A stretch of 64,000 bases of DNA, taken from assembly GCF_025821625.1 (NCBI RefSeq), contig NZ_JACKSH010000237.1, forward strand, positions 113,763-177,762. The letters run 5' to 3'. Positions 52,179 through 60,452 of this stretch are shown here, one piece after another. The number at the start of each line of letters is the position of its first letter. Positions within the stretch are counted from its first letter, which is position 1. Origin of the DNA: Mycolicibacterium pyrenivorans (GTDB lineage: Bacteria; Actinomycetota; Actinomycetes; Mycobacteriales; Mycobacteriaceae). The notes beneath the pieces were generated by a model. It did not search any database, was not told the origin of the DNA, and saw nothing but the letters and a program-made list of their open reading frames with translations. Made by a program: the position numbers and the translations under genes.

Positions 52179-53021
52179 GTGAGTGACGACGCGCTGCCCG
52201 CGCGCCTGGCCGGACTCGTAGCGCTGTCGTCGGGGGACAGCGGTGCCGACACCGTGATCCGGTTGACGTGCGGGCGGGCGTTGTCACTGCCACCGTTGCC
52301 GTCGCCGGTCGACCTGCCAGACGAACGCTCGGAGGAACAGTCGGTGCTCGTCGCGTTCGCCGAGCAGTTCGCGGTGGACGTGACCGGCATCGGTGAGAAC
52401 CAGCGCAAGCGGTTCCTGGAGATCACCGGCGACAACGCGTTTCGCACGGTGGTGACGATCTTCATCGCCGACTTCGTCCCGCGTGTCTGGGCGGGGTGCG
52501 AGGCCCTCGACGTGGGCAAGCCGGGCTTCACGCCCGAGGTGGCGTGGGACCACGGCACCGACCCGGTCGGTGCTCTGCTGAACGACTTCGTGCCCGCGGT
52601 GGCGCGGATGCGCGACCTCGATGCCATCACCACGGAGGTCGTGCGGCTGCGTGGAGCCGAGGCGCACAACTGCCGGCTGTGCAAGTCGTTGCGCGAAGGG
52701 CACGCCCTCGACGCGGGCGGCTCGGAGGACATGTACCGCCAGATCGCGGATTTCGAGACCGCCGACGGGCTCTCTGATGCGCACAAGGCGGCGCTGCGCT
52801 ATGTCGACGCACTCATCTGGTCGCCGTCGCAGGTCAGCCCGGAGGTCGCCGCGGGAGTGCGGAAGCACTTCTCCGGCAAGCAGATGCTCGAGTTGACCCT
52901 GGACGTGATGCGCAACGCGGCGAACAAGATCGCGGTGTCACTGGCCGCCGACGCGCCGCGCGTCGCCGACGGGACGGAACGCTATGAGGTCGACGAGGCG
53001 GGGCAGACGGTCTTCGCCTGA
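52179..53021 (+). CDS. AhpD-like carboxymuconolactone decarboxylase-family protein
   Basis: The 280-residue helical protein carries the alkylhydroperoxidase-type active site E-x-H-N-C-R-L-C near residues 161-168 (both cysteines present). This supports a thiol redox activity rather than carboxymuconolactone decarboxylation. It follows tldE by 7 bp and starts at a GTG. A second, more divergent repeat of the fold in the N-terminal half is possible given the length (about twice a single CMD domain). The physiological substrate is unknown. Confidence 0.8.
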   Translation: MSDDALPARLAGLVALSSGDSGADTVIRLTCGRALSLPPLPSPVDLPDERSEEQSVLVAFAEQFAVDVTGIGENQRKRFLEITGDNAFRTVVTIFIADFVPRVWAGCEALDVGKPGFTPEVAWDHGTDPVGALLNDFVPAVARMRDLDAITTEVVRLRGAEAHNCRLCKSLREGHALDAGGSEDMYRQIADFETADGLSDAHKAALRYVDALIWSPSQVSPEVAAGVRKHFSGKQMLELTLDVMRNAANKIAVSLAADAPRVADGTERYEVDEAGQTVFA

Positions 53022-53059
53022 ACCGCCGTATGCGACCATGGTTGCCGCGCAGGTCGCAT

Positions 53060-53133
53060 GGGGCGGTAGCTCAGTTGGTTAGAGCCGTGGACTCATAATC
53101 CATTGGTCGCGGGTTCGAGCCCCGCCCGCCCCA
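53060..53133 (+). tRNA. tRNA with CAT anticodon (elongator Met or Ile2)
   Basis: The 74-nt cloverleaf has acceptor GGGGCGG pairing with CCGCCCC, D-arm AGCTCAGTTGGTTAGAGC, anticodon loop CTCATAA, T-arm GCGGGTTCGAGCCCCGC, and discriminator A. The perfect 1-72 pair excludes the initiator tRNA. The D-arm resembles elongator Met, whereas the TTGGTCGC variable region resembles the lysidine-modified Ile2 tRNA, so identity is left open. Confidence 0.93.
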
Positions 53134-53182
53134 CTTCAGAGGTGGAGGACCGTCGTGCGGGCCTGCCGTGTGCGGACGGGCG

Positions 53183-54412
53183 CTACGGCGTTTGCTCACT
53201 CGTTCGAGTCGGGTGCGCCCCGTCGTCGCTGTTGTTGTCAGGGGACTTCTCACCCGAGCCGGATTCACCGTCCTGCTCCGCGCCACCGGCGTCCTCGTCA
53301 CCGGACGGGTCGGTGTCGCCGGACTCCTCAGCGGAGTCGGGTTCGTCGGCACTGTTCGGCGCGTCCTGAGTCTCCTCGCCTTCTTCGACCGAGGACTCGC
53401 TCGTCTCTTCCCCAGCTGACTCGTCGACGTCGTCGACAAGCGTCCCGGGGTCCGCCTGACCCTGCTCTGCCGGCGCCTCGACGGGATCCTCGGTGGCGTT
53501 GTCCGTCTCGTCGGCCTCGACCTGTTCGGCTGTCGTCTCTCCGGTTTCATCCGCGACGGCGGTTTCGTCTGTGAGCGCGGCGCGCTCGGCGTCTACCTCG
53601 CTCGAGGCCAGTGCCATCGCGGCCGGCGTCGAGTCCGATGCGAGCCCGGGCAGCGGGAAGTCCGGCAGCGGCGGCAAGGGTATCGGGAACCAGCCGAAGC
53701 TCAAGACGTAGTCGATCTCGCTGACGACCCCGTTGTAGACCCCGGTGACGGCGGTGTTGACGATGTCGCCGATGCCGTCGAGCCAGACGCCGAGGTTCAG
53801 TGGGTCGTTGACTACCGGATCGAGGAAGTCGTAGACGAAGCTGTCGACCACGGGCAGAACGAAGTTCGGGTACCAGATGGAGATCTGGTCGGAGACCAGG
53901 TACCCGAACGGGACCCAGTTGATGAGCCAGGGGCCGAGTTCAAGTGAGACATAGTTGGCCCAATACCTCGTGACCGAGTAGACAGCGTCGATGATGTTCG
54001 ACGCCGCGTTGAGCGGGGCGGGATTGTCGAGCGACTGCACGTCCGCGAGGCCGTCCGCGGAATCGTGCACCACCACGTCGTGGTGGGCTCCCTCAGCTTC
54101 TTTCGACACCGATGGTGCGACGGTGGCGGTGCCCGGCTTGTCGTAGCTGCCCAACCCGACGACCAGCAACCTACCGTCGGTCATCGGGGTGAGCTGTTCG
54201 ATCAGCGCCACGGCGGTTTCCAGCTCGGCCTCGGAGACGAGCGTTGGCTGCGCGCTCGAGGTGAGTGGGGCGATTTCGGTCGCCACGGTCGCCGGTCGGA
54301 TTCCGAGGACTGCCCGCAGGGCCTCCGGAGGTGCCGACGGGGTGGTCACCACGGCGCCGACCGACAGCGCGGCGACACCGGTCGTAAGCATCGCGCGTGC
54401 AGAACGTTTCAT
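53183..54412 (-). CDS. Secreted protein with acidic low-complexity tail
   Basis: The 409-residue protein has a signal peptide (MKRSARAMLTTGVAALSVGA, cleavage near residue 28). The middle domain (about 110-250) is rich in Trp, Tyr and Asn (WINWVPFGYLVSDQISIWYP, then VNDPLNLGVWLDGIGDIVN), a pattern found in mycobacterial PPE-like or cell-wall proteins. It ends in a Pro/Leu stretch (PIPLPPLPDFPLPG). The last 130 residues are Asp/Glu/Ser/Thr-rich and probably disordered. The ATG at 54412 was used; a GTG at 54424 is an alternative. Function is unknown. Confidence 0.75.
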   Translation of the reverse strand: MKRSARAMLTTGVAALSVGAVVTTPSAPPEALRAVLGIRPATVATEIAPLTSSAQPTLVSEAELETAVALIEQLTPMTDGRLLVVGLGSYDKPGTATVAPSVSKEAEGAHHDVVVHDSADGLADVQSLDNPAPLNAASNIIDAVYSVTRYWANYVSLELGPWLINWVPFGYLVSDQISIWYPNFVLPVVDSFVYDFLDPVVNDPLNLGVWLDGIGDIVNTAVTGVYNGVVSEIDYVLSFGWFPIPLPPLPDFPLPGLASDSTPAAMALASSEVDAERAALTDETAVADETGETTAEQVEADETDNATEDPVEAPAEQGQADPGTLVDDVDESAGEETSESSVEEGEETQDAPNSADEPDSAEESGDTDPSGDEDAGGAEQDGESGSGEKSPDNNSDDGAHPTRTSEQTP

Positions 54413-54566
54413 CCGGACCCTCACCTGGTCTTGTCGACAACCGCTCGCGACCAATTTACGCGGTAGTCCACAGAAGGCCGGGGTAAATCCACGGTGAGTT
54501 GGACGTGGGCAGCGGGATGGTTCGCCGTCCGGTGGTCGACCTGGTCTCATCCAGACGCGCAGATCC

Positions 54567-55589
54567 TCAGCGCAGTCTGAAGTGATCTCCGACCAATTCC
54601 ACGCTCAACGGATAGTCGAGCAGGACGGTGGCCAGCACCGTGGTCAGTTCCTCGATCGCGCTGGGCGCGTCGACACCGCGACTGGCGAGCAGGTCGGCCA
54701 TCCAGGTAGCCGTCTCCGACAACGGCCGGGTGTCGCCGGTGAGCAACGCCGCCCATACGGCGTAGAGGGCCTGCGGCAACGCATCGCGTGCGGCCGCACG
54801 CAGGGCTGCCTGGCCGGGACCGGGCTCCGAATCGGCAGTCACGGACCACTGTCGCCGGATTCGATCGACGAGATGCGGGTGGCTCAGCTCCAAAGCAGCC
54901 TGCTCCCGCGCGCGTGCCTGGGGCAGCGGCGGCACCGCCGACACGACGACCGGCAGGCCCGCGACGGCGTCCACCGCGCCCTGTGCGTCAGCTGCCCATG
55001 CCGTGGCACCGAGCGCCTTCGCGCGGACGGGGTCGCTGCCGAAAGCGGCGCCGCCGACAACCACGGGAACACCCGCCGAGGTGCTTGTCTCGATGAACCG
55101 ACGGGTGGTTGGCAGCGCACCCAGCACCGAACAGCTGATCGCGACGGCGACCGGGCCGATGTCTTGTACGTAATGGCTCAGCCGCTGTGGGGATGTCGCC
55201 GGCCCGAGCAACGTCGTCTCCCAGCCGCCGCCGCGCAGTGCACAGCCGATGATGGCGGCGGGCAGCCAGTGCCACTCACGCTCGGCGCAGGCAACGATGA
55301 CATGGCCGCGCGTCGCCGGTGTCTTCGCCAATCGCGCGGTGACAGCTTCGGTGGCAGCCATGGCCATCGCGGTGGCGGCGTGTTCCTGTGCAACGGACCA
55401 CTCGCCGCGCTGCCATCGCTCGCCGATGGTGCGTTGAGCGGCTGCGACGACGCCGGTCATGATGTCCAGCGGCGCAACTCCCGCATCGAGCAACTCCTCG
55501 ACCAGCGCAACAATCTTGACCCTGTCGCCGGCGGCGAGGGCTTTCTCGTAGCGGCGCAGCGCATCTCGCGACTGCTCTAGGTCAAACAT
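54567..55589 (-). CDS. Cobalamin-binding protein with CarH-like photoreceptor motif, no DNA-binding domain
   Basis: The 340-residue protein has a helical cap (about 5-90) and a Rossmann cobalamin domain (about 94-220). The cap has W59-x9-E69-H70, the motif that marks the adenosylcobalamin light sensor CarH. The axial-ligand region is E-W-H-W-L-P (His107) in place of D-x-H-x2-G, so the histidine is kept while the flanking residues differ. No MerR helix-turn-helix is present at the N-terminus. About 100 further residues with a helical pattern follow. It overlaps the upstream PP2C gene by 13 bp, so the two are co-expressed. A sensory role towards the phosphatase is inferred. Confidence 0.85.
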   Translation of the reverse strand: MFDLEQSRDALRRYEKALAAGDRVKIVALVEELLDAGVAPLDIMTGVVAAAQRTIGERWQRGEWSVAQEHAATAMAMAATEAVTARLAKTPATRGHVIVACAEREWHWLPAAIIGCALRGGGWETTLLGPATSPQRLSHYVQDIGPVAVAISCSVLGALPTTRRFIETSTSAGVPVVVGGAAFGSDPVRAKALGATAWAADAQGAVDAVAGLPVVVSAVPPLPQARAREQAALELSHPHLVDRIRRQWSVTADSEPGPGQAALRAAARDALPQALYAVWAALLTGDTRPLSETATWMADLLASRGVDAPSAIEELTTVLATVLLDYPLSVELVGDHFRLR

Positions 55590-56839
55590 GAGACGGCGAG
55601 AAGAGCCATGTCGTCGTGAGCGCGGCCTTCGAGGTACTCCATCACATCCTGTTCGACTGCCTCGCAAAGGGTCTCGGGCGGTGCGCCGGCATAAGGAGGG
55701 AGCAGGTTATGAAGCCTCTCCATGCCGTATTCACCCGCCTCGCCCCACGCTTCGTCGACTCCATCGGTGAACATCAGCATCGTGTCACCCGCATCCAAGC
55801 AGACAGAGCGTGTCCCGTATTGCAGGTCGGCTACCACCCCGGCGACCGTTCCGTACACGTCCACCTGCTCGACGAGGCCGTCGGCCCGCAACAGCAGCGG
55901 AGCATGATGGCCTGCGTTGGCTAGATCGACATTCGCGCCGGCCTTGTTGGGCAGCGGCCGCAGCCTGGCGCACACCATCGTCACGAACTGCGTCGTCGTC
56001 GAGTCGTACAGCACGTCATACAGAACGCTGTTGGTCGCACTCAACACAGCTGCCGGCTCGCGGTCGAAGTGTGCCGCAGTTCGAATGATCTGCCGGGTCT
56101 GGCCGGCGACGGCCGCGGCCTCCACGCCCTTTCCACACACGTCACCGATCGCGACGAGCCAGTCGTCGTCTCGGCCGATCACGTCGTAGAAATCGCCACC
56201 GATTTCAAGTTCCTCGAAAGCGGCCCGGTGGCGTGCAGCCAGGCGCACTCCCGGGATGTCGGGAAGCGTCGGCAGGCGCAGGCTGTGCTGGAGTACGGAC
56301 GCCGTTCTGGACCGCTCCTCGTACAGTCGGGCCGAATCCACTGCAAGCGCACTGCGGGCGGCGATCCGCTCCGCGAAGGCGACCTCCTCGGGGTCGAAGG
56401 CTCCCCGGCGCAGCATCACCAGGGCGCCGACCGTGCTGCCGCGGGCCGTCAGACCCAAGGCCACAGCCTCGGCCGGTTTCAGCGCGGTCGCCGAGGCCAG
56501 AAACGGTTCAACCGGCACCAGTGTCTTCAGGTTGTTGCCGTCGACCTGCTCGGTGTGCCCGCTTCGCAGGACCCGCCCCAAAGCGGAGCCGTCCACGTCG
56601 TCGCGCCCGATCACGACTCCGGCCGGGTCGGCCTCCCCGAGCATGAGCAATTCGCCGGTTCCGCCGTCGGCGACCACCACCATCGTCCAGTCCGACAGAT
56701 CGGGTTGGACCAAGTTGGCCAATTGGAGCGCTGTGCGGCGCACGTTGAGCGACCCACCTAGTTCGAAGACGGCCTCTTCGAGCTGCTGACGGCGCATCCG
56801 ATCCAGATGGCGTCCCGCGACGTCGCCGTGACTACTCAC
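55577..56839 (-). CDS. GAF-PP2C (SpoIIE/RsbU-type) serine phosphatase
   Basis: The 420-residue protein has a GAF domain (about 25-165), a short helical linker and a PPM-type phosphatase domain (about 190-418). Metal ligands lie in EIGGDFYDV near 215, GDVCGKGVEA near 236, MFTDGVDEA near 355 and HDDMALL near 409. Such enzymes dephosphorylate anti-anti-sigma factors in partner-switching systems. No sigma, anti-sigma or STAS gene is nearby, so its target would be elsewhere. The GTG start follows AGGGA. Overlap with the cobalamin protein suggests that one regulates the other. Confidence 0.92.
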   Translation of the reverse strand: MSSHGDVAGRHLDRMRRQQLEEAVFELGGSLNVRRTALQLANLVQPDLSDWTMVVVADGGTGELLMLGEADPAGVVIGRDDVDGSALGRVLRSGHTEQVDGNNLKTLVPVEPFLASATALKPAEAVALGLTARGSTVGALVMLRRGAFDPEEVAFAERIAARSALAVDSARLYEERSRTASVLQHSLRLPTLPDIPGVRLAARHRAAFEELEIGGDFYDVIGRDDDWLVAIGDVCGKGVEAAAVAGQTRQIIRTAAHFDREPAAVLSATNSVLYDVLYDSTTTQFVTMVCARLRPLPNKAGANVDLANAGHHAPLLLRADGLVEQVDVYGTVAGVVADLQYGTRSVCLDAGDTMLMFTDGVDEAWGEAGEYGMERLHNLLPPYAGAPPETLCEAVEQDVMEYLEGRAHDDMALLAVSCLT

Positions 56840-57111
56840 ACCGTCCCTTTTCCCGGCCTACACAGCCGATTTTCCGCATCGGCCGCGGTAACTACGACGA
56901 CCTACGGTCACGAGACTGCTGTGGACGGGCTAGCGATCAGAGGCCTATTCCGGTGTGGAACAAGTCGAGTCGATTAGACCCCCCCAGGTATTTAATGTAG
57001 CCGACCGGATAAGCCGGAGAATCGTTTCGCCGCTGATTGGATCATGCCCGGGTGGCGCAGCGGCGCCGGCGCGCCGATCAGTCGCCCGAACCGGAAACGC
57101 GGTCGGGACCG

Positions 57112-57417
57112 CTATTCGCACGCAACGCCGTTACCGTCACGATCAAGGCCGTAGATGTCGTCTCCGACCACGGTGACGGGACCCGAAACATAGGCCGGGC
57201 CGTTTCCGCTGCCACCGGCGCAGTCGACATCGCTGGCGATGGGGACGCAGGCGCCAGAGTAATTGGAGTCGCAGGATGAGCTTTGCTGCAGCGGCGCCGG
57301 CACTGCATACGGGCCCGACGACTGCGCAACCCAACCGTCGCCGGTATTGGCGGCCGCTGCCGGAGCCAAGGCAAGCCCCGCGGCGAATCCAATAGTCACG
57401 ACTGTCAATTTGCGCAT
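57112..57417 (-). CDS. Secreted Excalibur-like calcium-binding domain protein
   Basis: The 101-residue protein has a signal peptide (TVVTIGFAAGLALAPAAAA). The mature part has cysteines in SSCDSNYSGACVPIASDVDC and ends GLDRDGNGVACE, the D-x-D-x-DG-x2-CE signature of Excalibur domains, which are related to calcium-binding loops. It is extracellular or wall-bound; the role is unknown. The 272-bp gap to the PP2C gene holds no recognisable gene; it contains a C-run at about 56980-56987 and an AT-rich stretch after it. Confidence 0.82.
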   Translation of the reverse strand: MRKLTVVTIGFAAGLALAPAAAANTGDGWVAQSSGPYAVPAPLQQSSSCDSNYSGACVPIASDVDCAGGSGNGPAYVSGPVTVVGDDIYGLDRDGNGVACE

Positions 57418-57561
57418 GGTGGCAGATGGTATCTCAGCCGCGCGATCAGTCCGCCCCCCAGGGTCCTGGCGAATCGGCCCTGCACCGACAAGAGTCGGAC
57501 GAAACCGGCGGTGACCAGTCGGCAAATCGGTTAGCGTTTGCTGAGCCGGGAGGGAACTGGC

Positions 57562-59334
57562 ATGAATGACCGAATCTTGGTGTGGTTGAGCGCAGGAATA
57601 CTGGCCATCGGGTTGTCTGCGGTGTCCATCGCCGGGGCAGGGGCGGCTTTCGCCGACGAAGACGCCGGCGCGAACGCCACGACCTCGTCGCAGTCACCGG
57701 CGTCCACTGACGACGAGACGGAGTCCGACGCCGAAAAGCCGGGTGACAGAACAGAATCCGTCGATGAAGCGACCGACGAGACCGACGCGACCGACGCCGA
57801 CGAGGAGGTCGAAGCGCCGCCCGAAGAACCCGCCGACGAACAGGCCGCCGCCGATCCCGAGGAAGTCGCCGACGAGATCGAGATCAGCGACAAAGAGCCA
57901 GGGACCGGGCACGAACACGATGGAGCCGTCGACGCCGACGAGCTCGACTCGACGGCGGACACCACCGATTCGTCGGCGGCCCCAGAGCAGGCACAGAACC
58001 CGGTGCCCGACGTGATCGACGAGACGCAGGACGCCGGGGACGCCGGCGCGTCGGATACACCTGAGCCGGCCGCGGAACCCGTGGTGGACGCGAGAACCGC
58101 TGAGACCGTCGCCACCTCCGACGCGCAGCCCTCACCTGCGTCCGCGCGACTCGTGATGACGGTGGAGGACGAGCAGCCGGCGCCGAGGCCGTCCCTGCTC
58201 AACGTGGTCGGTTCGTTCTTCTGGGGGATGTTCGACCTTGTGACGAAACTGATCGACTTTCCTCCGGCGGTTCCACCGGGCAGCACGGTGACGGCGGGCC
58301 GGTCCAGGCTGGAGATCGACTGCGGCGACGGATACACCGCGGACGCGGACTGGTACTTCCCGACCGAGGGCGAACCCGACAAGTTCATCTACTTTCAGCA
58401 TGGCTTCCTGGCCCGGGCGAACTTCTTCAACGTGACGTTGCAGGAACTCGCCGAGCGCAACAACGCGGTTGTGGTCGCGCCGTCGATCACCAGCAATATC
58501 TTCGCCTGCGACGCCTGCGCGATGAGCGGCGAACCGATGCAGGCCGCAGTGGCGCGGCTCTTCGAGGGCGACCGCGCGGCGCTGCTGGCCAGCGCCCAGG
58601 CGGCGGGCTACGAGGGCACGCTGCCCGAGCAGTTCGTGATCACGGGTCAGTCGGCAGGCGCCCAACTGGCGGTGGCCGCGTCGGGGTACTACTACCAGTT
58701 CGCGCCGGCGGATGAGAAGGCCGACATGGTCGGCGTGATCGTCTACGACGTCTCCGCCACGGGAAGCGCCTCCACCGGAAACGCACTGGCGAATGCCCTC
58801 GACAAGCTGCCCGCATCGGTTCCAGTGCTGAACATCGCGGCGGAACCGAACATGTTGAACAGCCGCGGGAACGCCAACACTGCCTACGCCGAGAAGCGGC
58901 CGGGCCAGTTCAACGGCATTCAGTTGGTCGGCGGCGCGCACTCGGACGCGTATCAAAGCGATGTCCTGTTCGGGATTCCGCAGTTGATCGTGCGGCTGGT
59001 ATTCGGCGCGTCGGACCCGGAGAACGTCGAGGCCGTGCAGGTGCTCACCCGCGGCTGGCTCACCGACATGTACGCGGGGCGGGTGTACGACCCGGCCACG
59101 CGCACGGGGATCTATGGCGACCCGGGCGATCCGGGCGAGGTCGTGGTCGACATTCCCACCGATGTAGGCCCTGCGCGGGGCTACGTCCTGCCCGCCACGA
59201 CACCGGAGTTGTCGCCGTTCGATCGTCTGATCAACGCGGTCTTCAGCGTGATCAACGCCAACATTTACGGCAGGTGCGCGGTCGACCCCGACGAATCGTC
59301 AAACGTGCAAAGCGGTCTCGTCTGCTCGCTCTGA
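57562..59334 (+). CDS. Secreted alpha/beta hydrolase with acidic linker
   Basis: The 590-residue protein has a signal peptide (LVWLSAGILAIGLSAVSIAG, cleavage near residue 32). An Asp/Glu/Thr/Ala-rich disordered segment of about 150 residues comes before an alpha/beta hydrolase domain (about 235-480). That domain has FIYFQHGFLARANF, the nucleophile elbow GQSAG near 372, and a likely catalytic histidine in GGAHSDAY near 462. Cysteines are present in FACDACAM and near the C-terminus. A lipase or esterase activity at the cell surface is likely; the substrate is unknown. The ribosome-binding site GGGAGGG precedes the ATG at 57562. Confidence 0.82.
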   Translation: MNDRILVWLSAGILAIGLSAVSIAGAGAAFADEDAGANATTSSQSPASTDDETESDAEKPGDRTESVDEATDETDATDADEEVEAPPEEPADEQAAADPEEVADEIEISDKEPGTGHEHDGAVDADELDSTADTTDSSAAPEQAQNPVPDVIDETQDAGDAGASDTPEPAAEPVVDARTAETVATSDAQPSPASARLVMTVEDEQPAPRPSLLNVVGSFFWGMFDLVTKLIDFPPAVPPGSTVTAGRSRLEIDCGDGYTADADWYFPTEGEPDKFIYFQHGFLARANFFNVTLQELAERNNAVVVAPSITSNIFACDACAMSGEPMQAAVARLFEGDRAALLASAQAAGYEGTLPEQFVITGQSAGAQLAVAASGYYYQFAPADEKADMVGVIVYDVSATGSASTGNALANALDKLPASVPVLNIAAEPNMLNSRGNANTAYAEKRPGQFNGIQLVGGAHSDAYQSDVLFGIPQLIVRLVFGASDPENVEAVQVLTRGWLTDMYAGRVYDPATRTGIYGDPGDPGEVVVDIPTDVGPARGYVLPATTPELSPFDRLINAVFSVINANIYGRCAVDPDESSNVQSGLVCSL

Positions 59335-59380
59335 GCCGTGATGGGCGACAGCTTTTACGCTGGTGCTGACACTCCCCGGA

Positions 59381-59980
59381 TCAGGACGGGGTCCTGACGC
59401 TGGACATGACCAGCTGCAGGTAGGGGCGGTAGAGGTCTTCGCCGTCTAGATGACTCTCCAGGGTGATTCCGTCACTGGCGGCTATGACAACACGGGCCAA
59501 CGTCTCGGCGTCGATGGTGAGGGTGCCTCCGATGCGCGCAACGTTCTTGCTGATGAACTCGCCGAGTGCGCGGATCGTTTCGAGCCGTTGTGCGGACACG
59601 CGTTCCCGAGCGTCGGGATTTCGCAGCAGGTACAGAGTCAGCTCGTACCCCAGTGCCGCTCGATCTGTGCCGTGGCTCGACTCGCGCCACCGAGCGGCCA
59701 ATCCGTCGATGTCGACGTCACTGAGGCGATGAAAGGACGTCATGACTTCCGCGAACCCGTCGAGGAACCGCTGCCGCTGGCGATCGACGACCGCCAGGAA
59801 CAGCTTCTCCTTGGCGCCGAACTGGGAGTAGATGATCCCGCGGGTGAAACCCGCGGCGTCGGCGATCTCTTCGAGCGCGGCACCGGTGAGGCCTTTGCGG
59901 GCGAACACTTCCTCGGCCGCATCCAACAGGATCTGGCGGGTGTGCTCGATACGCCGCTCTTTGGTCCAACGTTCAGCCAT
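59381..59980 (-). CDS. TetR-family regulator
   Basis: The 199-residue protein has an N-terminal helix-turn-helix (RQILLDAAEEVFARKG, then LEEIADAAGFTRGIIYSQFG) and a helical ligand domain. It lies downstream of, and overlaps by 8 bp, a small conserved gene; both are divergent from the Rieske oxygenase operon. It probably controls that operon through the AT-rich repeats in the intergenic region. The ligand is unknown but likely the substrate of the pathway. Confidence 0.9.
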   Translation of the reverse strand: MAERWTKERRIEHTRQILLDAAEEVFARKGLTGAALEEIADAAGFTRGIIYSQFGAKEKLFLAVVDRQRQRFLDGFAEVMTSFHRLSDVDIDGLAARWRESSHGTDRAALGYELTLYLLRNPDARERVSAQRLETIRALGEFISKNVARIGGTLTIDAETLARVVIAASDGITLESHLDGEDLYRPYLQLVMSSVRTPS

Positions 59981-60242
59981 GGGGGGATCCTCCCACCAAT
60001 TCCGGCGACGGCGACTGCTCGTGGGTTCCACCGGCGTGGGCTCGCGCCAACTGCCCGTCGGGCAGGAGATCTTCGAACAGGACCGTCGCAAGCGCATCGG
60101 TCGCCCAGAACTGGGAGTAGGGGGCGGCGTCGGTGACGACGGCGACCCGCCATCCCGCGCGCCCGCGGTCGAACATCAGTCCGCCGGCGTGGCTGATCGC
60201 GTCCGCGACGCTCGTGGTGACGACGTCGAGTCGGTAGCTCAC
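59973..60242 (-). CDS. Small conserved protein upstream of tetR
   Basis: The 89-residue soluble protein begins at a GTG (V-SYRLDVVTTSVADAISHAGG). It has a FDRGRAGWRVAVVTDAA segment and a disordered C-terminus. The N-terminal two-thirds resembles short mycobacterial proteins found beside regulators, but no function is known. It is the first gene of the tetR transcript and overlaps tetR by 8 bp. Confidence 0.65.
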   Translation of the reverse strand: MSYRLDVVTTSVADAISHAGGLMFDRGRAGWRVAVVTDAAPYSQFWATDALATVLFEDLLPDGQLARAHAGGTHEQSPSPELVGGSPHG

Positions 60243-60289
60243 GTCCGGCCCTCCCTGCTGGTTTCAGCTGGTGTGACGACGACCACTTT

Positions 60290-60322
60290 ATACATACTTG
60301 TATCTGTGATGCATCTGTGTAT
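60290..60322. promoter_or_regulatory. Candidate TetR operator region
   Basis: ATACA-TACT-TGTAT (60290-60303) is a perfect inverted repeat, and a second TGTAT half-site lies at 60318-60322, 19 bp from the first, with GATGCATC between them. The AT-rich block stands out in a GC-rich 210-bp gap between the divergent tetR unit and the Rieske operon, so regulatory use is likely. No gene fits in the rest of the gap. Confidence 0.55.
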
Positions 60323-60452
60323 ATCGTGAGTCGGGTCACACGCGGTGGGGGTCACTCGGGCCTCGCAGCAGCGGGAGCGCTCCACCGGCAGCGATCCCGT
60401 TCGGGATGTAGGCACCCGCCGTGCTCGACGTCGACTGAGGAGGACTCCCTTG

